This document shows, one piece after another, positions 10,459-23,800 of a stretch of 64,000 nucleotides of DNA. Position 1 is the stretch's first letter; each line of letters opens with the position of its first letter. A program made the translations under genes and the position numbers. The notes under the pieces were generated by a model. The model was not told the origin of the DNA, did no database searches, and was given only the letters and a program-made list of their open reading frames with translations. The stretch comes from Ectocarpus siliculosus (Eukaryota > Sar > Phaeophyceae > Ectocarpales > Ectocarpaceae), in NCBI GenBank assembly GCA_000310025.1, contig FN647968.1, positions 378,801 through 442,800 of the forward strand, in the 5' to 3' direction.

Positions 10459-13352
10459 AGCCTTATCTCGACAGAATAGGCTGCATTTTGCATGCATACG
10501 ACGTACTATGAGAATGCGGGCGATCGCACGCACAGAAAGGTGTAGCATCGACTCCTGTTGCTCCTCCATTGTTCCACAACCAAAAGTGTGGGTAGGTGCC
10601 ATTCAATATGCCAAAAAGCGTGAGGTCGTTAGGAGGAATTAGTAGTAGTCGAGAGCTGTCCTTGGACGTGCCTGCCGCAAAGTTAAGGCTAAGGCAAGAA
10701 CGAAGCAGTCTGCGATCAAGCTCATGCATTCACTCCTTGACCTTCTCGTGTCGGAGACTTGTAGTTGCAAACGGTACCTATCACCCATGACGGTGGCAGC
10801 CCCCTCTCGAAGATGTGGCGCGGTATGTTGGTCGTGATAGCAACAACTCTGAACTGGTACCGTGAAGACTTCAGAAGAATGGTTAGGAGAACAAACGGTG
10901 CATTGCCGTGTTTGTCGCACATTTAGTCTACAACAATGAAGTCCCTACCGTTTCAGCGTGGCCCCGGTTGGCACGCCCGACATGGGCACCGAGAGGTTGG
11001 TAGATTGGCGCCAGAACAGACGGGACAAAAGCACAGCGTCCGGCTCCCGTTCGGTTTGCCTTTGTTGGTCCCGTACAAACCCGCATCCATCTGTCCTGGG
11101 CTTGTCCATTTCGATAGGTTGCAGAGTGCCACGGCTTCTTCCCCAATGCTTTTTTTTTAACTCGAGTACATCACGTATTCAATAGATTGCAGTGTGCCAA
11201 GGCTTCTTCCCCATTTTTTTTTCTTTTTTTTTTTTTTACTCGAATACAATTAAGAATTTCGTGCCGTTTTTTTTCTCGGTGCGATGGCTCCACCCTTTCC
11301 GTTTCGGCCTGGCCTGTCCCTCTCAATCGCAGGGTGGTTTTCATGACGAATCACGCCATCGCCGACGAGCGGTTCCAAGGAGAATACAAAGACATTCGCG
11401 CCGCCTACCGAGAGGGGCCGGGAAACACTACCATCCGGGCAGAGTGCCAAGACCAGGTACGGTACCGGGCCAGTGTCGGTATGTGTCTAGAGATTTTACC
11501 GGCGCTATACTGGACTCTGGCACTATTCAGAGTACAGAAGAACTTGGCATTTCAGTGTGTGCGAACCGAAAGCACCGGCTCTATACCGGCACCCGGCACT
11601 ATTCGACCGCACTATATAGGGACCACTACTGCTGTAGGTGCGACATGCGTGGCAACTTGTGTGTTGTTCGATGAAAGGCTAATCCATTAACTACTCAGCC
11701 AGCGCTGAATTCTTTATCTAACAGCGTGGATGAACCGAAAGCAAAGCAATCGATAGGGTGTCTAACGCTGAGCGGTATTTTTTTCTGACGTCACCTACAA
11801 CGGTAAAGTCATGCGTTGTTGGGTGGTGTTCACGGATGACGTACATAGGAATGGGCTGCGAGACTCGAAGCGTTGGCAGCACAAACCCACAGGACGAGTT
11901 CTCGTATATACCCTAGTCAATCCTACGAGATGCAAGCACAGGCAACACCAGCGGCCGACATCTCGCACGCCAACACCAACAACACGACCCGAGAGCAACG
12001 ATGGCCACACGGCAGCAGCTAGACTACCACCACCACCATCACAGCAAAACAGCTTCCACAGAGCAACCCCCAGCACAAGGAGCATGGTGTTTCGGCACAA
12101 TTAAAGAAAAAACAAATCGTCGGTCTTCTCCTGGTTGGGCATTCGCTCGCTTGATGCCTCCCCTGCGCAGAACAACACCCAGGTGAAGCAGGCCGCCTCA
12201 GTCAAAGATGCCCACGGGGACTTCAGCTACTCCGATTGGCACGGAGCACCCGACATCGCCGAGTACATGGTCTACCCCGAGGGACAGGGGCTGTTTACCG
12301 TGGACACCTACTGCGAGGAGGCCATCTTGGATCGACGGGGCTCCCTGCAGCTGAGCAGGTTCGCTTGAGGCGGGAGCAGAAAAAATGTTTTTGGCTGAGC
12401 TTTGGTCGGGAAGATGGGACGGAAAAATCGGTGGATTTTGTAGATGTTTTGTGAAGCTCTTCGTTCAGCCGACTTACAGCTTAATAGCGCTCGAACCCTC
12501 CTTTGCGACCGCTCAGGTTCCTATCACGGGTGGATTGTGTCAATGGGGTCTCTCCCGATTTCTTTGTTGAGTAGATATATACCTTTTTTGCGGACTCTGA
12601 TACCAACAACAATTGAGCATGATGTTCTATAAATGAAGAGGTATGTCACGACGATCGCTTGCTCACGGGCACCGTCAAGGTACGGCCGTGGAGCCCAACC
12701 TCACCGAAGGTATCGGAGTCTTCTCACCCCCGTGCCAGGTGGACGATAGCTGTGTCATACAGAACCCGCCACCACTTTGGAACCTCGTGGAGTTTGGTCG
12801 AGGTTGTAAGGGACCCCATGACGACAAAATATGTTTTTGTTGTAGGATTCTTGGCTGAGATTCTGTTCTTTGTGGCCGAGTTCTTAGATTTTGGGTTTTA
12901 GGAGGCTCTCAAGTTCTTAAAGTCGTGGCGCGTTCTGTCATCGACCTTAATCGTTTTATTGTTGCATGCTGTGCCAAGAGCCCGGCCCGTGCGGAGACTC
13001 CAACCTGTCCCGAGACCCGCGTCCTTACGGACGGTAACCGCTTCGAGATTTTTCCTATCTTCGGAGCCCTCCATCTATATTCAATAGCACACCCTCCTTT
13101 CAATCCCCCGTGAAAGCTCCCCTGTCTTCGAGCTAGCCACCCACCTTACTGCTTGACGCCCACCCCCCTCACCACATACTTCATATTTTGCGCCGGAAAT
13201 TCAGGAGAGCCCGGCCGGTGATGTCCCGTCTGGGGGTGCCCCTCGTGGACGCGGCTAGGATAGTGGAGGGGCAGGGGTGGGCGTCGAACCCGAGCGATGG
13301 GAGACATTTCCACAAGATCGTGCCGATAGAGGTGCGTGTGTAGAGGCTGCAG

Positions 13353-13532
13353 CAGTGGGGGTCCCCACATATGGCGGTCTGAATAAGGCGGTCGCCCTGC
13401 ATGAGGAGGGTGAAATTGGCTGGCATAAGATTAAAAATCAAGGTGTTCTACACGTTGAATAAGGCGGCCGCACCACACGAAGGCGGTCATTATCGGCTGC
13501 CCCGCCACCGCCTTATTCGGGGACCCCCACTG
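13353..13532. mobile_element. 180-bp MITE with perfect 14-bp TIRs (CAGTGGGGGTCCCC)
   Basis: CAGTGGGGGTCCCC at 13353-13366 is exactly inverted at 13519-13532. Subterminal GAATAAGGCGG occurs on the left and again near 13461, with its complement before the right TIR. There is no coding capacity. It lies in the intron right after the DxxH exon of the plus-strand SGNH copy and is missing from the other copy. The CAGTG start recalls hAT-type ends, but I see no 8-bp target duplication, so the superfamily is open. Confidence 0.75.
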
Positions 13533-14663
13533 TACCAGTATATCAGTATGTCAGTATTCATGCACGTCACCCCCTTCAAGGATAGATAGGCACGTGATTG
13601 TGCCCCCCGACCGACCGTGTTAGCTTTAGAGTGCCACCCTACTGGCGGTATTTTCTCACCAGTGTGTCCTCTGGCGTACTATTCGAGCTAAAGATGGTTG
13701 TTCCACGGAGACATGCTGACCCCACACAGCATGGTGCTGCGGTTGTCATTGAACGGCCGGCCCAGACAAACTCCAACGACTCAGTATCACCGGGTGGGGG
13801 GGGGGGGGCGGGGGGGCGGTGGTACTCCTCGAAATAGGGAGGAACCTATAACGGGTAAAAAAAGACGTGGAAATATGGCGGACTGCGTATTGTCTGTCAG
13901 AAAGCCGGGGGCTCGCGGAGAGGACCTTGTTAAAATAACAAATTGTCTACCCCGGACGGTAGTTAGTTGCGTTTTAGAACCCGAAAAGTTGACGAGAAGA
14001 CCCCGCGAGGGTCGTTTGGACGAGTTAGCGCGCGCAGCAGTCGAGTGAGGTGCAGCAGTGAGATGCCCTACGATAACCGTGCGGATGATGCTGCTGTTTT
14101 CGTGTCGAGAATATTTCGCGCTGGTTGGCAGCCGACTCGAAACGGGTTTTACGTTTGGATTTTTCGCCCATTGGTTCCACCGGTCCAGATGATGCCTGAC
14201 ACTATACACGACCTAGAGACAATTTTGTTTCCACTGTTTATCGAGCACGCACCACCTACCACCACCACCACGAACACCAACTTTTTTTTTTCCTCGTGTG
14301 TTTCAACCACACACAACCCAAGACCACGACCATCACCATCACCACCATGAACGAACGCCGAATGTCTTGTTCATCTGTTTTTCAAGAACACACAACCAAC
14401 CACCGCCACCGCCGCCACCACCACCACCTCAGGTGGTCGACCTCCTGAGCGTGCTGGGCGCGCCGCCGGCGCCACCGAGCCTAACCGGGCGAGATCCGGC
14501 GGAACTTACCGTGGAGGCTCGAGAGCGCTCACGGCTGGCTCACTCCTCCGCCACCCGGCGACCTGGCGCCCACGCGTGTTGGGTGACGCCTATTTTGCCT
14601 GCACCGCTGTTGGTCTTGTGTGGTATGCTCGTGTCTCGGGCGGTCGTGGGGGCACTGCTGTAG

Positions 14664-17600
14664 TGAAGCGCTTCTGTATGGGCCGTTTTCGGCTTGGAAG
14701 AGGGACTTCATTGAGTGTGTGTCAGAAGCGAAGACGCGCAGCCCGCCGTCTGTGTTTTGGGTTACGCGACGAATGCACTCCTTTGTTTCTTTTGTAAAAC
14801 ATTACGTACGAATAGTAGAACATCGTGTCAAGGCTGCACGAGGTCGAAGGGCGTGTGTTCACAGCGCGAATGGAGGGAGAAACCCCTTGGCCGTTCAGAG
14901 AGCTCTTGACAACGTTTTGGTGGACAGCCCATGCCCGGGTGTTGGAGAACCCCCGCCTTTTTGTCCTGGCGGTTCTCGAGGTCTTGCGAATGATCGCCCC
15001 GTGATTTTTCCTCTGGTATTGGTGTTGGAGACTCCCGGCTTATCCTGGTCGTGCGCTGGAGCTCTTAAAATGATCGCTAGTACTTTTTCTCCTCTGTGAT
15101 GGGTGTTGGAGATTGTCCCATATCACCCTGGCCGTTCTCTCAGAACTTGTTGTGGACGGCCGGTGCCCGGGTGCCTGTCTTCTGTTTTGTTTGTTTTCGT
15201 CGGGGTTTTTGCTCTGACCCGCCCCCCCACCCCCACCCCCTCCCTGCTGACTGTAAATACGCCGGCTGCCATGTAGTTACCTGTTATGTCGCGTCGAAGA
15301 GCTGTTATTGTTTTTCCCGTTTTCCCGAAGGCCATGCGGCGTGATTATGAAGGTGGGTTCGTGCAGTAGAACGAAATATGTGTTGTCCGTTTCATCTTCT
15401 GCGTTATTTTTGTCTTGAGGTTGGGTGTCATTGGGTGCGTCTCCGCTCAGCGCTTTCGGCGATCGCCTACGGGGGAAAAGCCTAGCGAATTACCCCGGAC
15501 AAGAAATATTGGTTGCGTTCAGCAGACGGTCAAGGATTTTGGGGTCGCGCTTGTAAGGGGAACCCCCCCTCCCGCAATCCGAGACTATGTTAGGGTCCGC
15601 GCTACACACGGGTGAGCGCGTTCGTGGGGATGGAAGGGAGAGAGAAACTAAACGTAGAGCGAAAACAGTAGTAAACATCGGCAAAATAGTGGTATCGTTT
15701 TTGTTCGAGAGATTTCCGTTTTCGTTAGCCTGGTGAGCCCAGCGTTGGTTCTCAAGACAGGGTGAAACACGACCTGCTGAGACGACTCGTACACAGTGCC
15801 GTGCTTTCTGAGATGGGAGGGGGGGTGTATTTACGATTCGTCTTGGGGTGTGTGTGTCCTCGACGCCTGTGTTTGTTGCCATACCAACCTACTTATTTCA
15901 GTTCGTCGTGCCAACATTGTTTCATGTTTTCTCCTGCTGTTGCTTGTGGAGCTGGTTTCTTCTCCCCCCCGTGTGGGATTAAGGTCGGGAGAATGTCGAT
16001 GCTGCAAGCCCATGTCTTGTCATTCGCGATTGGTTGGGGTCGGCCTTGGTGACACCATGCCGGACGTAAACTCTTTTTATTGTCTTCTCATATGTTTTCA
16101 GTATGGGTGTGCGGCGGGGAGAGGTCAGAGTGGTTGCTCGATGCGAGGCAAGATCAGTAGGATCGTACCTCAGATGGCAATAGAAAAACGCTGCTTCTGT
16201 GGCGGGTGGGGTGGCGACAACCAACTTAATAAAGACAATCTACACTACATGTAGACCCGTTCTGGGTGTCAATAATAATTCCTTCGCGTCTACCCGGGCC
16301 CGCGTTTCGTGAAGCATACGAATCAGGGTTGCGTGCGCCTAGTTTTGTTCCACGCAATACCAAGACGAAAACCAATATTTCCGTGGAAGAAAGCAGGAGA
16401 GCTCGATGATAGTTTTTGATGATCCACGCCTAAACCTTGTCTTCACAGCCTTGAAAGGAATCGTTGGCGGAATCATGTTGCTTAGTTGACGTCGTCGAAG
16501 TCACCATGGACTGGAGGACATTCCGCTGGCTTAAAAAACGACGCTGCCTCTTCGGTGTCTTAGGACACGGCCATCAACGCCAACTCTCAGATCAGAGCTG
16601 AACATGGGACCAATATGATTGGTCATATGCGTATGTACGCCGTACGTTTGCTGCAGCAGCACGCATTGCCGTAAAAGGAGGTACATAGGTTTCAGAAGAT
16701 AACACACTCCCCACAAAGTTCGGCCACTCTGCAGCATAAGCCGCGTTGGAATCGTGTTGTCGAGAGCTTTCGAGACGGATAGATCGATTGCGGCATCCTC
16801 TTAGTCGTGGAGTATTGTAGGCGGGCTTTGAAAATCGGTGTGTGGTACAGTCGTAGACCATGTATGTACATACGACAGACCATTCTATGCGTACGTACGT
16901 GTTGGACAATTTTTACTTCACCAACAGCAGTGGGAGCTTTTCCCCCAGGGTACATGCCACCAGAGACAGGGCAGAGTGACGATTGGACACCTTTGGAAGA
17001 AATAGGTGAGCGAAAGACAGGTGTATGCCGATTGTCGCGGCTGGTTTGTATTGATTGCGTTGCCTTCGCTACATCCACCGGTATGCGGGTGGACGACAGT
17101 TACAGTACAGTGAGCTTTTGTTCCGACCAGATGTTCCGACCAGATGGAGACCATGCGGCAGGTAGGCAGTAGGCAGTGGTGTGTATTTAGTCTACTCATT
17201 TATTATGTCAAGAGGCCTAGAGGTACATAGGCGATAGGATCGATTGTATGTTGTTGTTGTTGTGGTGGTGGTGGTGGTTAGCGGTGAAAGCATCGGTGTG
17301 GGTGATGTTGCATGCGTATGTTGGTGTTGAAGAACCCAGCTTGAAGAGGCCGCACGAAGAAGCCGCACACGAAAATACAGGCACACGCATACAGGTAACT
17401 ACTGGTACTGCAGTTTAGAACGTGGCGCTAACCTCTTTGGGATGTCCCTGCCCGCGCTCCTCTCAAGCGACGACAGAGGAGAAATGGACTCACATAAGCA
17501 CGCAATGAGGCATGGTCTCTTGTGGTGTCTGTGTCTACTGCTGCCGCTGCTACGTGCGGCGCAACAAAAATTACCAACGGTGAAAAAGTTGCAGACCACG

Positions 17601-17843
17601 ATATGGTCCGCCGCTTTTCGGGGGTCGCACCCGAACTCACAATTTGTTCCCAGAACAAATTGCTTTTAGTTCTGCACCTGGGCGCGGATGCCATCCCACA
17701 CCCCGTCACTCACAACTCCGACCCCAACCAACAGCTGTACATCCAAGCACAAGTACTAACCTACACACCCAGCAACGTATTCCAGTCCCACGGCAGGCTT
17801 GCGGCAGGAGCAACTGCAACTGCAAGTTACCAGTCTGTACAAC
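14664..17843. other. Intergenic region; one degenerate MITE, no gene recognised
   Basis: This lies between the last SGNH exon and the start of the WSC/propeller gene. It holds a C-rich tract near 15222-15242, a degenerate MITE (16683-16862) and TTG/GGT repeats near 17246-17280. Open frames are short, with no recognisable motif. Confidence 0.55.
16683..16862. mobile_element. Degenerate third copy of the 219-bp MITE family
   Basis: The ends (AGAAGATAACACACTCCCC on the left; TTTGAAAATCGGTGTGTGGTA on the right) and the internal GTTGTCGAGAGCTTT match the copies at 5842 and 10240. It is shorter and the outer TIR bases have diverged. Confidence 0.6.
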
Positions 17844-20800
17844 ATGGCCCGAAGTCCTGTGACAAAGATCGCATCCGTTGCAGCGTCGTCAGCGGCTCTC
17901 ATCCTCTCCCTGCCATCTCCTGGAGAGGCGCACCCGTTATGCCTGTACGGCCCAGATCGAGCGGTCTCTACCACGGCCGAAGCCACGTTTTGCCCCGACG
18001 TCCTAGCCGAGGGCTTCTGCTGCGAGCCCAACGAGGAAGCGGTGCTGTCGGAAAAGTACGCAGCCATCGAGGGCGCCCTCAGCGCGGAGTGCGCGCCTCT
18101 CTACAAGGAGGTGAGTGAGCGTGATCCTCTCTCTGTCATAATGGCTTCTAACGCAGATCGTGATAGAGAATGTGTATGCTTCTAAGCTGTGCGGGTGCGG
18201 CTGTTCCCCGCTCTGCCGTTGCACTGCTGCTGCGATCCGCTGGTACTGCAATTCATCCGTGCGCGGTTCTAGTCGGACGCACAGCCGGCTGCGGGAAAAT
18301 TACTTCCGAGTCACAAGTCTAGACTACAGCAGTAGTTTCGAAATAACCAGTAGTCCTAGTGGTTCGCGCCAGCACTTGCTATTGAGCGCAGGGTCCGCTG
18401 CAAAGAGGGGTGAGTGCGTGTCGAAGAGCGGGACGTTGATCGTTAACTAAGTTGTTGCGAACTGCCGGCCACCGTGAAAAGACAAAAACCATATCGAAAC
18501 CGTACAAAAAGAGACCAGGACCCCGTGCGATTGTCCGCGCTCTACAGCAGCAGTACATGAACTTCTATAACAAAAGAAGGTGGGTTTGAGTCAGCAGGAG
18601 CCCGTTCAGCGAGCGAGTGCAATCTGCGCGAGAATCGAGCTGCACGAACGTGCGCGTGCTGTAACGGGCCGATCAATGTACTTCGATATCAGCCTCGCCA
18701 AGAGTGTGACGACGACTCTCGGCCTCTCGTTGGTGCTGCCGTCCATCCCTTTCGTCTGGTTTCTTCCGTCATCCCACGCACAAACCACGCCCCCCTCGCC
18801 TTGTTGGACGGAACTACAGGTCCTTTGCGGAGTCTGCAGCCCGTACAGCGCACACCTCTACACGCGCCTGGCGGAGATGGGTGACGATGGACTGGCGATG
18901 ACGAGGGACTTTTGCGACGGTTTCGTCATGGCGTGCGGGACGGACCTTGCCCTCGACGCGACCTACTGCGACGAGCACGTGCTGGACTACTCCGACGAGA
19001 ACGCTGCTCGGGAGTACTGGTCTTATCCGCTAGACATCACCGGTACGTATTTATGAGCTGATCGCGTTTCAATTTGTTTTGCTACGGCCTAGATCAAAAT
19101 GACGTCCCGCTCGACGTTGCCGGGTGGTGTGATGAAAAACAAAACTATATTGACTATATAGTGAACGTCAGTCTCCAACTTACCCACAGCACCCTCTCTG
19201 ATTGTTGCATATCAGTGATTATGTCGTAGGGGGGTCACCTCATCGTACACTCCCGGGTAGGGAGACAAACTCTACGTAAACACCTGTCGGCAGCGTCCTA
19301 CTTCGCCATCGAAACAGGACTACCACCCCCCTACCGTAGCACAAGTCATACCCTCATCCTTACACGACTTACGCTCGCTCGTCTGCACTGCCTTCTGCAG
19401 CCGGTTTCAACGAGGCCAGTGTGACCGCGGCGTTCCCCGACCTCCCCGAGGAAGACCTTCCGCCCGAGCCTATCGCCATGCAAATGACACCTGACGGTAG
19501 CGCCTGGTGGATCGGCGGGATGACAGGCTACATCAAAATGGTACAAAGAGAGGCGTTGGGTTGGTTCCAAGTGTTCCACAGCAGTGGTGATACGTCTTTT
19601 CCGTTTGACGTTATTTTAAAATACCTGCGGTTTCCGCCCCCCCCGCCTGAAAGAAAGTCTCGTCCTCCGGACGGCAGGAAGAGGCTTCCAACTTGTTGTT
19701 GTCGACCTATAAAAAATCATTGGCGCAATCCATGTTATCACGAAAAAACGGAGTGAGCGAGAAGTGTCAGAATGTTGTCTGGTTTGTGATCGCAACAACA
19801 GTAGACCACCTGTTGGGCTGGCTTGTGACCGCGAAACGTCGTTTCTTAGGATTGCAGAAATCCAAAAATTGAAGAGCGCGGGTAACGAGGTTCTGGATAG
19901 CGGTCGAAAGGTTCTCTACGTGAAGACCACGACGGCAACAGCAATATCAAGCAGCAACAACAGAACCGTAAATATATACGTAACCAACCACAATCCTTCT
20001 TCTTTTCAAGGCGGCCTCTCAAGACCCGACCGATGCCATCGACGTTCTGGACATCTCGGACAGGGCTGACTTCTCTTACGAGCAGGTGAGAGCTACGGAA
20101 GGAGGAGCATTGGAATGAAACAACACTAAGAAAAACAACGTTGACCACGACCTTTCTGTTCACCTTCCTATTATAGAAGAACACCGACAACACTGACCAC
20201 AACCCCCCTTTTTCTGTTCCACGTCCCTTTTCTGCTCGGGTCCTGCGCCGAAGTTCACCGTCAAAACCATTGATCAAAACAACCATTGATTGCTGTTGCC
20301 CGTTCTTTCGCTTGTTCCCCCCCGTGTCTTCTTTTTTGTTCGCATGGTACATCCCAGGGTTTGCTGGGGTTCGCGTTCTCCCCTTCCTTCACGGAGACCG
20401 GTCTGTTCTACGTCAGCTACAGCGTTGCCGGAGTGATGGTGAGCGCCGAGAGCACCGGGGGTTGTTGTACCCCACGGTAACGAAACTACATGTAGATCAA
20501 CATTTCAAATCGACCATACCTACCTAGCTCGACTAGAGGAAAGACGGTACAGACAGGTCCGACACTTTGTACAATCTTCCCCTCTTCACCTTACGTGCAC
20601 AGTTGGGATGTTGAGGCTATAGTTGCGAGATCACGAGGTGTGGCAGTGTTCATCACTATTTGAGAGTTTTGCAACAGTAGATGGTGCAAGGCGGCTGCTG
20701 CTGCTGCGGCCGTGACGGCAAGGTATGGACTCCACCGTAAACATGAACGTCGCATGCGTTGGCGCAACGAAGTCGTTCGTGTGCAACGAATCAGCGGCGA

Positions 20801-23800
20801 GTCAAGTCTTCTTCGTGTGGAACATCACTGCATGCTACTACATATGCTACTGCACAGTAAAGTCCAGCAGTACTTTAAATATGTAAGGCAGTAGAAAGCA
20901 CCTTGCTGAACACCTTCGTGCCGTACCGCTCGGTGCGAATAGCAGCAAGCAGGAGACACACACTAGGGTTGTGCAGGCTGTTCCCGTGTGCCATTTTTGC
21001 CGTATATCGCAGATTAGATGCCCGCTTTTGGACAGCTCATCAGCCTACACGGTGAATATTCTTCAGACTCGTCGATTACGCTGGATCGATCAATCCCCGC
21101 GAAAACTCGTTCGCGTTGGAAGGCAAGACAATGTTTCTCACATCATTGGGTATTTCACGCACACTGCATACATCCAGGGTCGAAAACATTGCGACTACTA
21201 CAGTTCTCAAGACGAACTCATGGAACACGTCTGGTGGGAAGTGTACAAAGTCACAGGTGTGAATCGAACCCATGACTCGTACGTTACGGGGTTGAGGGCT
21301 TATATTTTGGGTGTCGATACCGACCTTCCTCCTCTTGACGAGTGGAATATTTAGCCGGTCAAACGTCCCCCCAACCACGCCCCCGCACCCTCCGCCACAT
21401 AATATGGATGGTACTCGCCCTCCACCACTTTCCTCCCGTCCTATTGTTGCCTATGTACACATCATACCGAAATTATGTTTAGAGTGGAAAAAAACTACAT
21501 CAGTTTTTGGCACTCCTCCTACCAAAATGGTCGAGTAGTGCCCTCCTGGCCAGTCCGCTACACACCGTCGACTCCGCGTGCACAGCATAAGCAGCTACCA
21601 CGATGTTGGATCCCCACCGGTCGGGGTCTGCGAACAGCTGGCCGCCCACCCTCTCTCGTTTTTCTTTTTTGTTCCGTTCTCTGTCGCCCGCACCTCCCCC
21701 CGCCATCTGTTCATGGCATGTATGTGTGGCTCGTCTATGATCTGGCGCTTTTCCGTACTATATACTACATCTCCTCCAACAGCAGCAGTTCAACACTGCA
21801 GTTTTCTCACTGCAACGCAGCAGTTTTCTCGCTACAACAGCAACAACTTGTTTCAAACTCTCTGCGATGTGTTCCTGTTAGTGAGAAACTGTTTACACTA
21901 CACCACATCTATTGCAAACGGTGGGTTTCTCCGTGATATGTGTTTTTGCTGCTAACCCGGCAGAGAGTGTTGCAGGGGAGGTTTTCACTTTTCCAAGTTG
22001 TTTTTCGTTATCATCCTATCCCAAATTACGTCGCTGCTGTATTGAACTGTTAACCCACCGCATAGAGATTTGTCTCTTTGAGGGAGGGGAGGTTCTTCCT
22101 TTGATTCCGTATTGTTTCGTCAGAACATCTCAACTGATGGCGTTTTTTTCTCCTCATAATTTTTTCTTGTTTTTCTCAGGATTTTTCTCCCCCACCTCCC
22201 TATTATTGTCTTGCCTCCATAGACTATAACTATACACTTTATCCCATGTATTACTCGGTCTTATATGCATACTCGGCCTCATTCGGCGACAGGCTGTGAT
22301 TTGTGCTGCACACTAGCCGGGTTTTTTGTACAGTTTTCCCAAACGACCCATGTTTCTCCCATGGGTGACCCATGGGTGACCCATGGGCCGACCATGGGCA
22401 CCCCGTTAGGCCCATGGGCACGCCCATGCCCATGGGCACGAGTATGCCCATGGGTAGCCCGTGGGCATGGGCGGCCCATGGGTAACCCATGGGAAGTCCA
22501 TGGGCGGCCAATGAGAGCCCTTCAACCGAACCGGTGTACTCCTAGACAATAGATGATCTGTTTTGGAACGGGCACTATAGCGAACGGCTAACAACCCCAA
22601 ACGCTAACCCTAACCCCAAGCCCACACGATGCGTGCTAGGTTGGCTCTCGTGGCTAAGTTCTAGGTTGATATGAAGGTGGCAAAGTTCTAGGTTGATATC
22701 CCGGTGGCGAAGTTCTAGGTTGAAGTGCCCACGGTGGGCACTTCATGGGCCGGCCATGGGCATTCCCATGGGTCCAGTGACACAAGGAAAAAAAACACAA
22801 CTGAACTACTCTACATCAACGGCAATTGACGGGGGGGACACTTCCTCCATTAATTGAAATCAACTCAAACGACCCCTCTCCGCTCCGCTCATGATNNNNN
22901 NNNNNNNNNNNNNNNNNNNNNNNNNNNNNNNNNNNNNNNNNNNNNNNNNNNNNNNNNNNNNNNNNNNNNNNNNNNNNNNNNNNNNNNNNNNNNNNAACAC
23001 CCGGAAAAACAAGATGCACGTACGTGTGTTGGGAGGTCCTACATGAAGGCATAGTCTACACGTTGAAACGTCGCCTATATGGTACCTACCGTTGAAGAGA
23101 AAATATCATGCTAGCTAGCGGAATAAGAGCAGGAACAAGTCTCTCAACCCGCGGGTACAGCGCACAGCACCGCTGAACAACTGGCACAAGAGAACCTGAG
23201 GCTACCGAAAGCGCCACCACTCAATAAAAAACTTAGCAGTTAGGAACTTGAGCCTCAAACAATCCAAAATCTAAGATATTGGTCATGAGAACAGGTGCTG
23301 AGATCCGACGTGGCAAAAAAAACAAAAACCCGCCCTTGCGGTGTACCAATGCGCACAAAGATAGGAACGCAGCCAAAAAACGCTGCGGCTGCGAGATAAG
23401 AACTCAGGACGGTTGGGGGTGACCCAAACAGCAGCTAGGTTCAGCTTCGAGGCCGGGGGGGGGAGGACCACCTGATAAAATGCCTGTACGCGCGGAGGGG
23501 GAGGACGTACCCTTTCTAATGTTTCGAATGTTTTGACGGTTAGACCATTGATGATCACACTTCCTCGAGAGGACGCATTAATGTCCCACCAGGACCGATA
23601 ACCGATGGCCAATCGTTTTTCCTACTTCGAACTACTTTACTATAGGTGGCTCAAAAATGTTTTACCCTAGCCAATCTATCCTATCGACATCACTTCCCGC
23701 CTGTTCCACCCATTTCCTATGCCCCGGTACAGCTACCGTCAACTCCTGGCTATTCGATGCGTCAAACATCTCTCTGTACCTTTTCCTTCTAACTTTCCCA

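Larger units (their letters stand above)
6672..14663 (+). pseudogene. SGNH/GDSL (PC-esterase-like) acyl-esterase-like gene, plus-strand copy, probably decayed
   Basis: Exons found by splice sites, phase and comparison with the minus-strand copy at 37-43.6 kb: about 6672-6890 (N-terminal block), 7731-7922, 8670-8905, 10141-10212, 11333-11456, 12171-12358, about 13124-13331 and 14433-14663. The motifs are those of SGNH hydrolases: VLMVGDSTM (nucleophile Ser block) in the second exon, YYFGSGLHLLH (Gly block), VVFMTNHAIAD (Asn block) and DGRHFHKIV (catalytic DxxH) in the seventh. The last exon ends in a hydrophobic, possibly membrane-anchoring tail. Such enzymes add or remove acyl groups on polysaccharides; the substrate here is unknown. 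Decay signs: compared with the intact copy, the N-terminal block has an in-frame TGA near 6741 and a one-base length change, and the exon near 13124 has a net 4-base loss that leads to a stop. An AGC run encodes eight serines after QQG. An assembly gap lies in the intron at 8906-10140. Which first exon starts the protein is unresolved. Confidence 0.72.

Noticed and set aside
22251-22552. Proteins rich in Met-Gly-Pro-Trp-His
   Set aside because: Translation of the CCCATGGG palindrome array in several frames on both strands.
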